Origin: Solwaraspora sp. WMMD791
GTDB lineage: Bacteria; Actinomycetota; Actinomycetes; Mycobacteriales; Micromonosporaceae
DNA: 64,000 bases
Direction: 5' to 3'
Assembly: GCF_029581195.1 (NCBI RefSeq)
Contig: NZ_CP120737.1
Span: 2,480,001-2,544,000, forward strand
Both the position numbers and the translations under genes were made by a program. The notes beneath the pieces were generated by a model. It searched no databases. It was not told the origin of the DNA and worked only from the letters and a program-made list of their open reading frames with translations. Positions 45,403-54,598 of the stretch are shown piece by piece (within the stretch, counting starts at the first letter, position 1; every line of letters begins with the position of its first letter).

Positions 45403-46485
45403 TCACCGGGACGGCGTACCGTCCAGCAGGGACCGCAGCCGGGCGACCGCCGCCGCCCGATGACGCACCCCGAGCCGGGCGAACACCGCTTCCAGGTGCT
45501 TGCGTACCGTCGCCGGGGCGATGCCCAGCTGGCGGGCGATCTGCTCGCCAGTGGCCCCGGCCGCCAACTCGACGGCCACCTGGCACTGCCGGGGAGTCAG
45601 ACCGACCGCCGCCAGACGTTGCGGGCCGTCCGGGCGGGGCCGCAGCAGCACCACGTGCGGGCCGACCGCACTCGGCACCACCACCGCCTCCAGGGTGCCG
45701 GCCGGCCCGGTGACCGGCAGCGGCGCGGACCGGGTGGCCGGGGTCGCCGGATCGTATCCGGCGAGCACCGCGCGGACCGCCGCCAGCGGCCCGTCCGGCA
45801 GCAGCGTGCCGTCGGCGACGTCGAGTCCGTACCGGGCGGCGCAGGGCACCGCGCCCGGGGAACTCGTGGTCACCCGGCCGTCGTCGTCGACCAGCACCAC
45901 CGCCCAGCCGTGCGCGCCCAGCGTGGAGCCGAGCATCGCCGAGTCGGCCCGCAACTGCACCGCCCGGTAGGCGTGCACCAGGTGCGGGCGCAGCAACGCG
46001 AAGATCCGTCGGTCGGCCGGGTCGAAGCCTTCCTCGCCCCGGTTGACGCCGAAGGCGACGAGCACCCCGGGTGGGGCCGGCAGCACCACCGCCAACTGGC
46101 TGCGGATGCCGTTGGGCTGGTAGAACTCCCGGTCGAGAGTGGTGCCGTGGACGGTGCCGAGACCGTCGTCGCCCCACCCGAGCACCCTGGTGTCACCGGT
46201 GCTCAGCGCGTGCCGGACCAACGGGTTGTCCATCATGTACGCCTCGAACGGCGGTTGGTAGCGGCGGAACCAGCCAGGGCCGGGGTCCGGGTCGATCAGG
46301 GCGAAGGCCCGGCCGGCGGGCGGATTCAACTCGTTGTACGACACGCTCAGCGCCGGGATCAGCTCCCGGATCCCGGCGCAGGCGGTCCGCGCGTAGCTGT
46401 CCAGGTCGGCGGCACCGATCATCCGGTCGACCAGGTCCAGCAGGATCTCCGCGCCCGGCGCCGGCGACGTCGCGGTGGTGGTCAC
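45403..46485 (-). CDS. LuxR-family transcriptional regulator
   Basis: About 360 residues. The C-terminal LuxR helix-turn-helix is LTPRQCQVAVELAAGATGEQ through TVRKHLEAVFARLGVRH. The N-terminal two-thirds is GAF/PAS-like without a receiver domain. It is divergent from the VWD lipoprotein, which it may control. The start is uncertain: GTG at 46483-46485 leaves a 70-base gap to the divergent ATG at 46556, while a longer frame would overlap that gene. Confidence 0.8.
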   Translation of the reverse strand: MTTTATSPAPGAEILLDLVDRMIGAADLDSYARTACAGIRELIPALSVSYNELNPPAGRAFALIDPDPGPGWFRRYQPPFEAYMMDNPLVRHALSTGDTRVLGWGDDGLGTVHGTTLDREFYQPNGIRSQLAVVLPAPPGVLVAFGVNRGEEGFDPADRRIFALLRPHLVHAYRAVQLRADSAMLGSTLGAHGWAVVLVDDDGRVTTSSPGAVPCAARYGLDVADGTLLPDGPLAAVRAVLAGYDPATPATRSAPLPVTGPAGTLEAVVVPSAVGPHVVLLRPRPDGPQRLAAVGLTPRQCQVAVELAAGATGEQIARQLGIAPATVRKHLEAVFARLGVRHRAAAVARLRSLLDGTPSR

Positions 46486-46555
46486 CAACTGACCGTACGA
46501 CGGTACGTCAAACGTCGTATTGCCCGGCCACGACGGGTCCGGCCACGCTGGGCAG

Positions 46556-49120
46556 ATGTCAGCAACGGTCACCGTCCGCCGTCGGCGACCGCTACGCGGT
46601 CCCCGGGTGACCGGCGTACCGGTGCTCGTCGCCACCCTGGTGCTGGCCGGCTGCGGCTGGTTCGACCGCGACCCGGACCCGGACCCGGCCGCCGGTCCGC
46701 CCGCCGCCAGCGGCTACAGCGCCCGGCCGGTCACCGATTTCCTGCCCGCCGGGGTGACCGTCGCGACGGGCACCGGGTCGCCGCGACCGGCGGGGACGGC
46801 AGGCGGCTACCGGGTCCGCGCCTGGGACGGCTTCACCGGACCGTGGGGGGACGGGGTGCCGTGGTCGGGCACCCTGCGGCTGGCGCTGCCGGATCCGTCG
46901 AGTCGGCCGACCGCGTACCCGGTGACCTCGGCCGGCGGCATGCCACTGCCGCAACCCGCGATCCACGTGCTCGACCTCGACGGCGGCGGCACCGCGAAGG
47001 TGCTCACCGACCCCGCCGGACGTCGGGTGGGTGCGCTGGCCGCCTCGCCCGGCCGGTATGCCAGCCTGCTCGACCTCGACGGTGACGACACCGTCGACGT
47101 CCTGGACGTGATCACCCTCGACCCGCCGGGGCGGCTGGTGGCCTACACCGCGACCGGCGAGGCCTACCACGCGGCGGTGGCCGCCGGCGGCGCCGACTGC
47201 ACCGGTGCCGGCCCGGATGGCTGGGACCTGCGGGTACGGCTGGTGCTCGACTGCTCCGGCAGCCCGGTGCCGGCCACCGCCCGACCGGCGTTCGCGCCGG
47301 TCGGTCACCACCGGGCGGTCGGTCACCCCTGGGCGGTCGGGAGCCTCCGGACGGCGGGTCATGCCCAGCCGGACCCGGGGGCCGCCGCCGAGATCGTGGT
47401 CACCGCGCGGGACGCGGCGTCGGCGGTGACCGACGCCGGCCGGCCCCCGACCGCCGACGACATCGCCGACGCCACCCGGTTCGCCGAGGACCTCGACCGG
47501 TACGGCGGGGCCGTCGTCGCCGGGGCGGTGCTCAACGACCTGCTCTCCGACTCGATGCCGTCCTGGCTGCCGGACGTGCTCGCCTGGGTCGGCGACCAGA
47601 CCGGGTCCGAGGTCGACGCCGGAGCCGCCGGACGGCTGCTGTCGCGCTCCACCGACGACCTGCTCGAGCTGGCCCGGATCCAGATCCTGCTGCTCGGCGG
47701 CGAACCGACCGGAGTCGACGAATCCGACGCCGACGCCACCGGCGGGTGCGCGTTGCGTGACGCGCAGACCGGCACCTGCTACGACGGGTCCGACGGCGTC
47801 GGCCAGTCCTGGGGCGACCCACACCTACGGACCTTCGACGGTCTCGACTACGACTTCCAGGCCGTCGGCGAGTTCGTCCTGGCCCGTTTCACCGACGACG
47901 ACGCCGAGGTGCAGGTGCGCTACCGCCCGTACCGGGACTCGGACCGGCTGTCGACGACCGGCGCGGTCGCGGTCCGGCTGCCCGGCGGGGTGGTCCGGAT
48001 CGACCACCCCGGGACCGGTGCCGACGCCGTCACGGTCACCGTTGCCGACGGGACCACCGGCCCAGGCGAAGCGCTCGGCCCCGACGGACGGCGAACCGTC
48101 GGCGACCAGCAGGTGGTCCGCGCCGGCCGCCTCCTCCAGATTGGACTCCCGGGCGGTGGGCGGGTCTTCGTGGCCGCCCGCGCGTCGGTGCTCGACGTCG
48201 CCGTCGTGCCGGCCGGGCGGCCGGTCACCGGTCTGCTCGGCGACGCCGACGGCGACCGCACCGACGACCTACGGACGGCTGCCGGGCGGACCCTCGACCC
48301 GGCCACACCGGCCGCCGCCGACCTCTACGGCGGGTATGCCGACAGTTGGCGGCTCACCGACGCCACGTCGGTGCTGCCGTACCCGGACGGGACCGGCACC
48401 GACGACTTCACCGACCGGGCCTTCCCCGCCGGGCCGACGACGCTCGCCGGGCTACCGGCCCGGCAGCGGGCGGCGGCGACGGCGCTGTGCCGCCACCGGG
48501 GCGTCACCGACCCGGCGCTGCTCGCCGGCTGTGTGCTCGACGTCGCCGGCACCGGCGAGGCGGACTTCACCGCCGGTGCGGCCGCAGCGCAGCGGGCCAC
48601 CGGACGTGCCGCCGACGACCGGGTCCTGGCGGTCGCCGACCGGCGCTACCCGGTGCGCGGCTGGGCGGACGGGGTCGAGCGGGCCGCCGCCGTCGACGCC
48701 GGCCTCGTCGGCAAGGACCCCGCCGACGCGCTCGGCCCACGCGACGTCCGCAACGTGCAGCTCGGCGAAGGCGACACCGAGTGCGAGTTCCCGCTGGTGC
48801 TGCGCCTGTCGGCGACACCGCTGACCGACGGTCCCGGCGCCGACCTCGGCGTGGTGCAGATCGGCGCGGGCGACGCCCGCTACCAGGTGTGGATCGCGGC
48901 CACCGGCTCCGACCGCTGGCGGTGGGTCGGCACCGGCGACGGACCGACCGTGTTCGACCTGGCCGGAGTGCTCGACGCCGACCAGCGGGCCGACCGGATC
49001 CGGCTGTGCGATCCGCCGGCCGACGTCGACGGATCCCGACGCGACGACCGTCAGCTCGGGCCGGCGATCGACGCCGTCGCCGCGCTCGGCATCACCGACG
49101 CGGTGACCCTCGCCCGGTGA
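46556..49120 (+). CDS. Large lipoprotein with von Willebrand type D domain
   Basis: An 854-residue lipoprotein; the lipobox is VLAGC with Cys33. The N-terminal region (about 40-390) contains Asp-rich loops, LDLDGGGTAK and LDLDGDDTVDVLDVI, resembling EF-hand or dockerin calcium loops. A von Willebrand factor type D domain follows (about 415-600; SWGDPHLRTFDGLDYDFQ opening, LLGDADGDRTDDL near its end), then a C8-like segment with paired cysteines (ALCRHRGV, LLAGCVLDVAGTG), and a C-terminal beta domain. In animals VWD mediates assembly and adhesion; the bacterial role is unknown. The ATG at 46556 opens the signal peptide. Confidence 0.85.
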   Translation: MSATVTVRRRRPLRGPRVTGVPVLVATLVLAGCGWFDRDPDPDPAAGPPAASGYSARPVTDFLPAGVTVATGTGSPRPAGTAGGYRVRAWDGFTGPWGDGVPWSGTLRLALPDPSSRPTAYPVTSAGGMPLPQPAIHVLDLDGGGTAKVLTDPAGRRVGALAASPGRYASLLDLDGDDTVDVLDVITLDPPGRLVAYTATGEAYHAAVAAGGADCTGAGPDGWDLRVRLVLDCSGSPVPATARPAFAPVGHHRAVGHPWAVGSLRTAGHAQPDPGAAAEIVVTARDAASAVTDAGRPPTADDIADATRFAEDLDRYGGAVVAGAVLNDLLSDSMPSWLPDVLAWVGDQTGSEVDAGAAGRLLSRSTDDLLELARIQILLLGGEPTGVDESDADATGGCALRDAQTGTCYDGSDGVGQSWGDPHLRTFDGLDYDFQAVGEFVLARFTDDDAEVQVRYRPYRDSDRLSTTGAVAVRLPGGVVRIDHPGTGADAVTVTVADGTTGPGEALGPDGRRTVGDQQVVRAGRLLQIGLPGGGRVFVAARASVLDVAVVPAGRPVTGLLGDADGDRTDDLRTAAGRTLDPATPAAADLYGGYADSWRLTDATSVLPYPDGTGTDDFTDRAFPAGPTTLAGLPARQRAAATALCRHRGVTDPALLAGCVLDVAGTGEADFTAGAAAAQRATGRAADDRVLAVADRRYPVRGWADGVERAAAVDAGLVGKDPADALGPRDVRNVQLGEGDTECEFPLVLRLSATPLTDGPGADLGVVQIGAGDARYQVWIAATGSDRWRWVGTGDGPTVFDLAGVLDADQRADRIRLCDPPADVDGSRRDDRQLGPAIDAVAALGITDAVTLAR

Positions 49121-49155
49121 GGCGCAGAAATACGCACAGTCGAGGAGGAGACCGG

Positions 49156-49737
49156 ATGTCGACGAGGTGGCGGACCGGCGCGGTGACGGGTGCGCTGGTG
49201 ATCCTGGTTTCCGGCTGCGGCTCCAGCGATGCCGCCGCCCCGCCACCGGACGGGCCCGGCCCGTCCGCACCGGCCGCCACGGAGGCGTCGGCGGCACCCC
49301 GATCGGGTGGCGCGCCAGCGGCCGGCGGGTAGCTGCCCGACGAACAGACGCTGTGCGGAGCGGTCGACGAGGCCCCGGTGGTCGACGTGCTCGGCGGGCC
49401 GGTCGCGGTACGCGCGGTCAACCCGCCCTCCGGCAGCGCGGTGAACGTCTCCTGTGTCTGGGAGAACGGCAGCGGCACCCGCAGTGTCACGATCCGCGTC
49501 GGCAGTACGCCGGACTTCCGCGACGCCGTCGACAACGACCTGCTCGCCGAGTACGGCGAGGGAGAGTTCACCGGGCTCGGCGTCGAGGCGCACCGTACCG
49601 TCTACAAGGGCGTCATCCTGGCCGGCCCGCACGGCTGGGCGGTCGAGGTGGCGATCGCCGGCACCGTGACCCCGACCGACGGGCAGCTCACCGCGCTGGG
49701 CCGGGCCGCGCTCACCGCCGCCGAGGCGACCTCCTGA
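49156..49737 (+). pseudogene. Lipoprotein gene interrupted by in-frame TAG
   Basis: The ATG at 49156, after GAGGAGGAG, opens a lipoprotein signal (GALVILVSGCGSS) and a Pro/Ala-rich tether. At 49330-49332 a TAG stops it after 58 residues. The same frame continues without a gap from 49333 to a TGA at 49735-49737 with a well-formed domain (LPDEQTLCGAVDEAP, VNVSCVWENGSGTRSV), resembling DUF3558-type lipoproteins with a Cys pair. One base change would restore a protein of 193 residues. Either it is a recent pseudogene, a sequencing error, or the stop is read through. It lies 35 bases after the VWD lipoprotein and is probably cotranscribed. Confidence 0.8.
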
Positions 49738-49798
49738 CTACGTGACCTGGCCGCGCACCCGGACCGCACGGCTCGGCAGGTCGCCTCGGCGCTCGCGC

Positions 49799-49849
49799 AC
49801 CGCCGACGCCACCGCACCGCCGACGCCACCGCACCGCCGACGCCGCCGC
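49799..49849. repeat. Three tandem 17-bp repeats
   Basis: ACCGCCGACGCCACCGC occurs at 49799 and 49816 identically and at 49833 with one change, in the gap between two convergent genes. Confidence 0.85.
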
Positions 49850-49952
49850 GCCGACGACGCGATTTCTACACGGCATACCAATTGGCGCGTAGTCGACGTC
49901 TGCCAGGTAGAAAACGCGGTGCCACGCCAACTGTCGTCCAGGGTGCCGGCGG

Positions 49953-52040
49953 TCACCGCTGACCGGTCAGGGTGCGCCGGACGAACTCCAGCAGCAGCGC
50001 CCATTTGAACGCCGCCTGGCCGTTGTCCGCCGCCGCAGAGTGTCCACCTTCGATGTTCTCGTGGTAGGTGACGTCGTAGCCGTACTCCCGCAGCCGGGCG
50101 ACCATCTTTCGGGCGTGACCGGGGTGCACCCGGTCGTCGCGGGTCGAGGTGAGAAACAGCGACGGCGGGTACCCCCGGGCGGGCCGGACGTTCTGGTACG
50201 GCGAATACTCCCGCAGGAACGCCCAGTCGTCCGGGTCGTCCGGGTCGCCGTACTCGGCCATCCAGGACGCCCCGGCGAGCAGCTTGTGGTAGCGGCGCAT
50301 GTCCAGCAGCGGCACCTGGCCGACGATCGCGCCGAACAGCTCGGGATAGCGGGTCAGCATCACCCCCATCAGCAGCCCGCCGTTGCTGCCGCCGTAGCAG
50401 CCCAGCCGGTCCGGGGTGGTCAGGCCCCGGGCGACCAGGTCGGTGGCGACGGCGGCGAAGTCCTCGTACGCCCGGAGCCGTTCGGCCCGCAGCGCGGCGG
50501 TGTGCCAGCGTGGTCCGTACTCGCCGCCACCCCGGATGTTGGCGACCACGAAACTGCCGCCCCGGGCCAGCCAACCGGTGCCGATGACCCCGCTGTAGGC
50601 CGGTGTCCAGGAGATCTCGAAGCCGCCGTACCCGGTCATCAGAGTGAGCCCGGCGGCGGACCCGGACCCGGAGGAATCCGCAGACCCGGAGGACCCGGCG
50701 GAATCGGCGCCGGTGACCAGGAAGTACGGCACTTCGGTGCCGTCGGCGGACACCGCGAAGAACTGCCGGACGGTCAACGCGTCGGCGTCGAAGAACGCCG
50801 GCCCGGTCTTGACCGGATGCACCGGACCGTCGACGCTGCCGTGCAGCAGGGTCGGCGGGCGGGTGAACCCGGAGGTGTCGAGGAGGAACTCGTCGCCGAG
50901 ATCCGGTTCGGTGTCGGAGATGTCGGTGTGGTCGAAGCCGCCGGCGTCGGGCAACGTCCGCCGCTGCCAGCCGTCGTCGCCCGGCGTCAGTACGGTGATC
51001 TCGCTGCGGACGTCGGTGAGGGTGACCAGCAGCAGATGGTTGCGGGTCCAGGCGTGGTAGCTGAAGGCGGTGTGCTCGGTCGGGGTGAAGAGTGTGGTGA
51101 GCTCGCGCTTGCCGGCGAGGAACTCGTCGACCGGGGTGACCAGCACCGCCCCGGCCGGGTGGGTGACGTCCCCGGCCAGCCAGGGGCTGCGCAGCTCGAT
51201 CAGCAGCCACTGCCGGTGCAGGTCGATCTCGGCGTCGTCGGGTACGTCGAGCGGCTCCCACTCGCCGTCGCCGCGCAGCAGGTAGGTCCGGCTGCGGAAG
51301 AACTCGGTACGCCGTACCGCCAGGTCGCGTTCGTAGCCGGGGGTCGGGTCGTGCACGGCGGAGACGGTGACGTCGTCGGTCTCGCCGGCGAAGGCCACCG
51401 GCGCGTCGGCGAGCGCCGTGCCGCGTCGCCACCGGCGGACGGTCCGGGGGTAGCCGGAGGTGGTCAGGGTGCCCTCGCCGAAGTCGGTGCCGACGTAGAT
51501 GTGGTCGATGTCGATCCAGCAGACGCTGCTCTTGGCCTCCGGCACGACGAAGCCGTCCGGGACGAAGCCACGGGTGGTGAGATCGAACTCGCGGACCACC
51601 GCGGCGTCGGAGCCGCCCCGGGACAGGGTGATCAGGGCCCGGTCGTACGCCGGCCGCAGCACCTGGGCGCCCTTCCAGACCCAGCTCTCGCCTTCGACGC
51701 GGGCAAGCTCGTCGAGGTCGAGCAGGATCTCCCAGTTCGGCCGCGCCGCCCGGTACTGCGCGAAGGTGGCCCGTCGCCACACGCCGCGCGGGTGATCGGC
51801 GTCCTGCCAGAAGTTGTAGAGGTACTCGCCGCGCCAGGTCGGGTCGGGAATCTTCTCGGCGGAGTCGAGCACCTGTTTGATCCGGTCGCGCAGCACCCCG
51901 AATCCCGGATCGTCGGTCCAGGCGGCAGCGGTGGCGGCGTTACAGGCCCGGACCCAGTCCAGCGCCGCGTCGCCGTGCACGTCCTCCAGCCACAGGTACG
52001 GGTCGTCGCCGCCCGCCACGTCGTGGTCCTGCTCCGCCAC
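49953..52040 (-). CDS. Prolyl oligopeptidase (S9A)
   Basis: A 695-residue cytoplasmic peptidase, the usual family length. The N-terminal part begins DDPYLWLEDVHG and forms the propeller; the catalytic domain carries Ser in CYGGSNGGLLMG (about 550), Asp in TSTRDDRVHPGHARK (about 635) and His in EGGHSAAADNG (about 660). It cleaves short peptides after proline. The GTG at 52038-52040 has GGGGAGGG upstream; the longer open frame is not used. A short Ser/Gly/Ala repeat (GSSGSADSSGSGSA, about residue 455) is inserted between propeller and catalytic domain. Confidence 0.93.
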   Translation of the reverse strand: MAEQDHDVAGGDDPYLWLEDVHGDAALDWVRACNAATAAAWTDDPGFGVLRDRIKQVLDSAEKIPDPTWRGEYLYNFWQDADHPRGVWRRATFAQYRAARPNWEILLDLDELARVEGESWVWKGAQVLRPAYDRALITLSRGGSDAAVVREFDLTTRGFVPDGFVVPEAKSSVCWIDIDHIYVGTDFGEGTLTTSGYPRTVRRWRRGTALADAPVAFAGETDDVTVSAVHDPTPGYERDLAVRRTEFFRSRTYLLRGDGEWEPLDVPDDAEIDLHRQWLLIELRSPWLAGDVTHPAGAVLVTPVDEFLAGKRELTTLFTPTEHTAFSYHAWTRNHLLLVTLTDVRSEITVLTPGDDGWQRRTLPDAGGFDHTDISDTEPDLGDEFLLDTSGFTRPPTLLHGSVDGPVHPVKTGPAFFDADALTVRQFFAVSADGTEVPYFLVTGADSAGSSGSADSSGSGSAAGLTLMTGYGGFEISWTPAYSGVIGTGWLARGGSFVVANIRGGGEYGPRWHTAALRAERLRAYEDFAAVATDLVARGLTTPDRLGCYGGSNGGLLMGVMLTRYPELFGAIVGQVPLLDMRRYHKLLAGASWMAEYGDPDDPDDWAFLREYSPYQNVRPARGYPPSLFLTSTRDDRVHPGHARKMVARLREYGYDVTYHENIEGGHSAAADNGQAAFKWALLLEFVRRTLTGQR

Positions 52041-52208
52041 CGGTCCGCCCTCCCCTGCCCCGGCCCGCTCTCCGAGGTACGCACCAGGATAGGCAAACCC
52101 GTCGTACGGCACGGAACGCCCGGGCGGTGGAGACTGGACGCTACCGTGACGGTCGGACAAGATTGACGCACGTCCAGTGATGGGCCGGCGCGATGATCGG
52201 GGTCGACA

Positions 52209-53801
52209 ATGAGCAGCATGCGGGAGGCACAGCGGGCGCACGCACAGCAGGTGCACGCCCAGCACCGCACCCAGGCCTTCGCCTACCGGCAGCACCAGCA
52301 GATGCTGTGGGAGGCGGAGAACGCCCGGCAGGCCGCCGAACGGGCCGCCGCCGATGACGAACGCCACCGCAAACGCCTGTACACCGAGGCCCGGGCGGCC
52401 AAGGTCGCGGCGGCCAACGCGAATCTGCGCTCCCGGGTGGCGGAGCTGGAGGACCTGCTCGCCGACACCCTCGCCGTCGACGACCACATCGATCTGAACC
52501 GGCTCAAGCGCACCGCCGCCCCGCCGCCGTTCGACCCGGGCCCGCTCGCCGTGGCGCTGACCCCGCCGAAGTGGTCCGACTTCGCGCCACCGGCACCGGC
52601 CGGGCTGGGCAAGATGTTCGGCGGCGAGGTCCGCCACCAGCAGCAGGTCGCCGAGGCGCAGCAGGCGTTCGCGCAGGCCACCGCCGACCACGAGGCGGCG
52701 GAGGCGCAACGGCAGCGGCGGCTCGCCGCCGCTGAGCAGCGCTACCGTGAGCAGTGCGAGAAGCTGGCCGCCAAGGCCGCCGCGCACAACGCCGCGATCG
52801 ACCGCTTCTCCGCCGTCTTCGCCGCCGCAGATCCGAAGGCCGTCGTCGAGTACTTCGGACTGGTACTGGGCAACTCGGTCTACCCGGACGACTTTCCGCA
52901 GCGGTACCGGCTGGCGTACCTGCCGGAGTCACGGCAACTGGTGGTGGAGTACCAACTGCCCACGGTCGAGGTCATACCCCGGGTGCGCGAGTACCGCTAC
53001 CAGCCGGCCGAGGACGAGGTGACCGCGGTCGGCCGCCCGGCGGACGAGATCGCACAGCGGTACGCCGACGTGGTCACCCAGATCACCCTGCGCACCGTGC
53101 ACGAGCTGTACGAGGCCGACCGTACCCGGCTGGTCGAGACGGTCTGCCTCAACGGCATCGTCGACACCCTCGACCCGGCCACCGGGCGACGGGCCCGCCC
53201 CTGCCTGGTCAGTCTCCGGACCACCCGCGACGAGTTCGTCGCGATCAACCTCGCCAAGGTCGATCCCGCCGCCTGCCTGCGCCGGCTCGACGCCCGGCTC
53301 TCCGCCCGCCCGGCCGAGCTGGCACCGGTGTCGGCCGTGGTCGACTTCGACCAGGTCGACAAGCGGTTCGCCGACGAGATCGACGTCCTCGCCGACCTCG
53401 ACCAGCGGCCCAACCTGCTGGCCATGCCGGCCGAGCAGTTCGAGCAGTTGATCGCCGACTTGTTCGTCAAGCTCGGACTGCAGATGCGGCAGGTACGCAC
53501 CACCGACGACGGCACGGTGGAGTGCCTGGCGCACGACCCGCGACCGTTGTTCGGTGGCACCGTGGTCGTGCTGGCCCGACGCGGTGGTGGCACCGTCGAC
53601 GTCTCGGCGGTACGTGACCTGTTCGGCGTCGTCCAGGCGGAGAACGCCTCGAACGGCATCCTGGTGACCACTGCCGGTTACGCGCCGGCAGCGCACGACT
53701 TCGCCTCCGGCAAGCCGCTGGAGCTGATCGACGGTTCCGCGTTGCTGCACATGCTCGCCGAGGCCGGCGGGGTCAAGGCACGGATCGACAGCCGGACCTG
53801 A
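52209..53801 (+). CDS. Coiled-coil protein with degenerate Mrr-like endonuclease domain
   Basis: A 530-residue protein. Residues 1-90 and about 130-200 are Ala/Gln/Glu-rich helices likely to form coiled coils; the middle (about 205-390) is a globular domain of unknown type (VEYQLPTVEVIPRVREYRYQ); the C-terminus (about 405-525) resembles Mrr_cat nucleases: PAEQFEQLIADLFVKLG, DGTVECLAHDPRPLFGG, VVVLARR and FGVVQAENASNGILVTTAGY. The catalytic D...E/Q-x-K set appears altered: the first Asp position reads Glu (TVECL) and the Q-A-K motif reads L-A-R. It may therefore bind DNA without cutting. No methylase or other restriction gene is adjacent. Confidence 0.75.
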   Translation: MSSMREAQRAHAQQVHAQHRTQAFAYRQHQQMLWEAENARQAAERAAADDERHRKRLYTEARAAKVAAANANLRSRVAELEDLLADTLAVDDHIDLNRLKRTAAPPPFDPGPLAVALTPPKWSDFAPPAPAGLGKMFGGEVRHQQQVAEAQQAFAQATADHEAAEAQRQRRLAAAEQRYREQCEKLAAKAAAHNAAIDRFSAVFAAADPKAVVEYFGLVLGNSVYPDDFPQRYRLAYLPESRQLVVEYQLPTVEVIPRVREYRYQPAEDEVTAVGRPADEIAQRYADVVTQITLRTVHELYEADRTRLVETVCLNGIVDTLDPATGRRARPCLVSLRTTRDEFVAINLAKVDPAACLRRLDARLSARPAELAPVSAVVDFDQVDKRFADEIDVLADLDQRPNLLAMPAEQFEQLIADLFVKLGLQMRQVRTTDDGTVECLAHDPRPLFGGTVVVLARRGGGTVDVSAVRDLFGVVQAENASNGILVTTAGYAPAAHDFASGKPLELIDGSALLHMLAEAGGVKARIDSRT

Positions 53802-53831
53802 GCACCACCGTCGGGACGGCCCGACACCGGA

Positions 53832-54590
53832 TCAGGCGGTGTGGCCGCCGTTGACGGTGATCCGCTGCCCGGTGACGAAGGCGGCGCCGGGCGAGGCCAG
53901 GTAGCAGACCGCCGCCGCCACGTCGTCCGGCGTACCGATGCGCCGCAACGGCACTTCGGCGGCGTACCCGCGCAGCGCCTCGTCGGTGGTGCCGGCGTGC
54001 CGCTCCACCGGGATCCATCCCGGGGCGACCAGGTTGACCGTGATGTTCGACGGGCCCAGCTCCCGGGCCCAGGTACGGGTGAGGCCGACCTGCGCGCCCT
54101 TGGCCGCGGCGTACGCCGACCAGCCGGGGGTCCCCCGGTCGAACATGTCCGAGCCGATCTGGACGACCCGTCCCCCGCCGGCCGCCCGCATGCCCGGCAG
54201 CACCGCCTGCACCAGCAGGGTCGGGCTCTTGACGAAGAAGGTCAGCTGGTCCAGGTGGTCCTGCCAGGTCAGCTCCTCGACGGCCCGTTGCGGCTGCGGT
54301 CCGGTGGCGTTGGCCACCAGCACCCGGACCGGGCCGAGTCGCGCGGCGACCGCCGCCACCAACTGCGCCACCTCGGCTTCGTCGGTCACGTCGGCACCGA
54401 ACGCGGCGGCGCTCCCACCGGCAGCCCGGATGTCCGCCACGACGGCGGCCGCGCCGGCCGTGTCCGACCGGTAGTTGACCGCCACCGCCCATCCGTCGGC
54501 GGCCAGTGCCCGGGCCATGACCGCCCCGAGCCCCCGGGACGCCCCGGTCACCAGCGCGGTACCCCTGCGTTCGGTCCTGTCGTCTGTCAC
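53832..54590 (-). CDS. Short-chain dehydrogenase/reductase
   Basis: A 252-residue classical SDR: cofactor motif TGASRGLG, NAT (in LVANATGPQP, in place of NNAG), and the active site with Tyr and Lys in WSAYAAAKGAQVG, C-terminus GQRITVNGGHTA. The sequence around NYRSDTAGA suggests NADP(H), with an Arg after the first strand. Substrate unknown; 3-oxoacyl or sugar reductases look similar. The GTG at 54588-54590 has GGGGAGGA upstream, but a frame open to 54761 runs through a 30-bp repeat and would add a Gly-rich tail of 57 residues. Confidence 0.85.
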   Translation of the reverse strand: MTDDRTERRGTALVTGASRGLGAVMARALAADGWAVAVNYRSDTAGAAAVVADIRAAGGSAAAFGADVTDEAEVAQLVAAVAARLGPVRVLVANATGPQPQRAVEELTWQDHLDQLTFFVKSPTLLVQAVLPGMRAAGGGRVVQIGSDMFDRGTPGWSAYAAAKGAQVGLTRTWARELGPSNITVNLVAPGWIPVERHAGTTDEALRGYAAEVPLRRIGTPDDVAAAVCYLASPGAAFVTGQRITVNGGHTA

Positions 54591-54598
54591 CGGCCCAT

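Noticed and set aside
50040-52166. 708-codon plus-strand frame opposite prolyl oligopeptidase
   Set aside because: Antisense to a complete catalytic triad gene; no recognisable domain.
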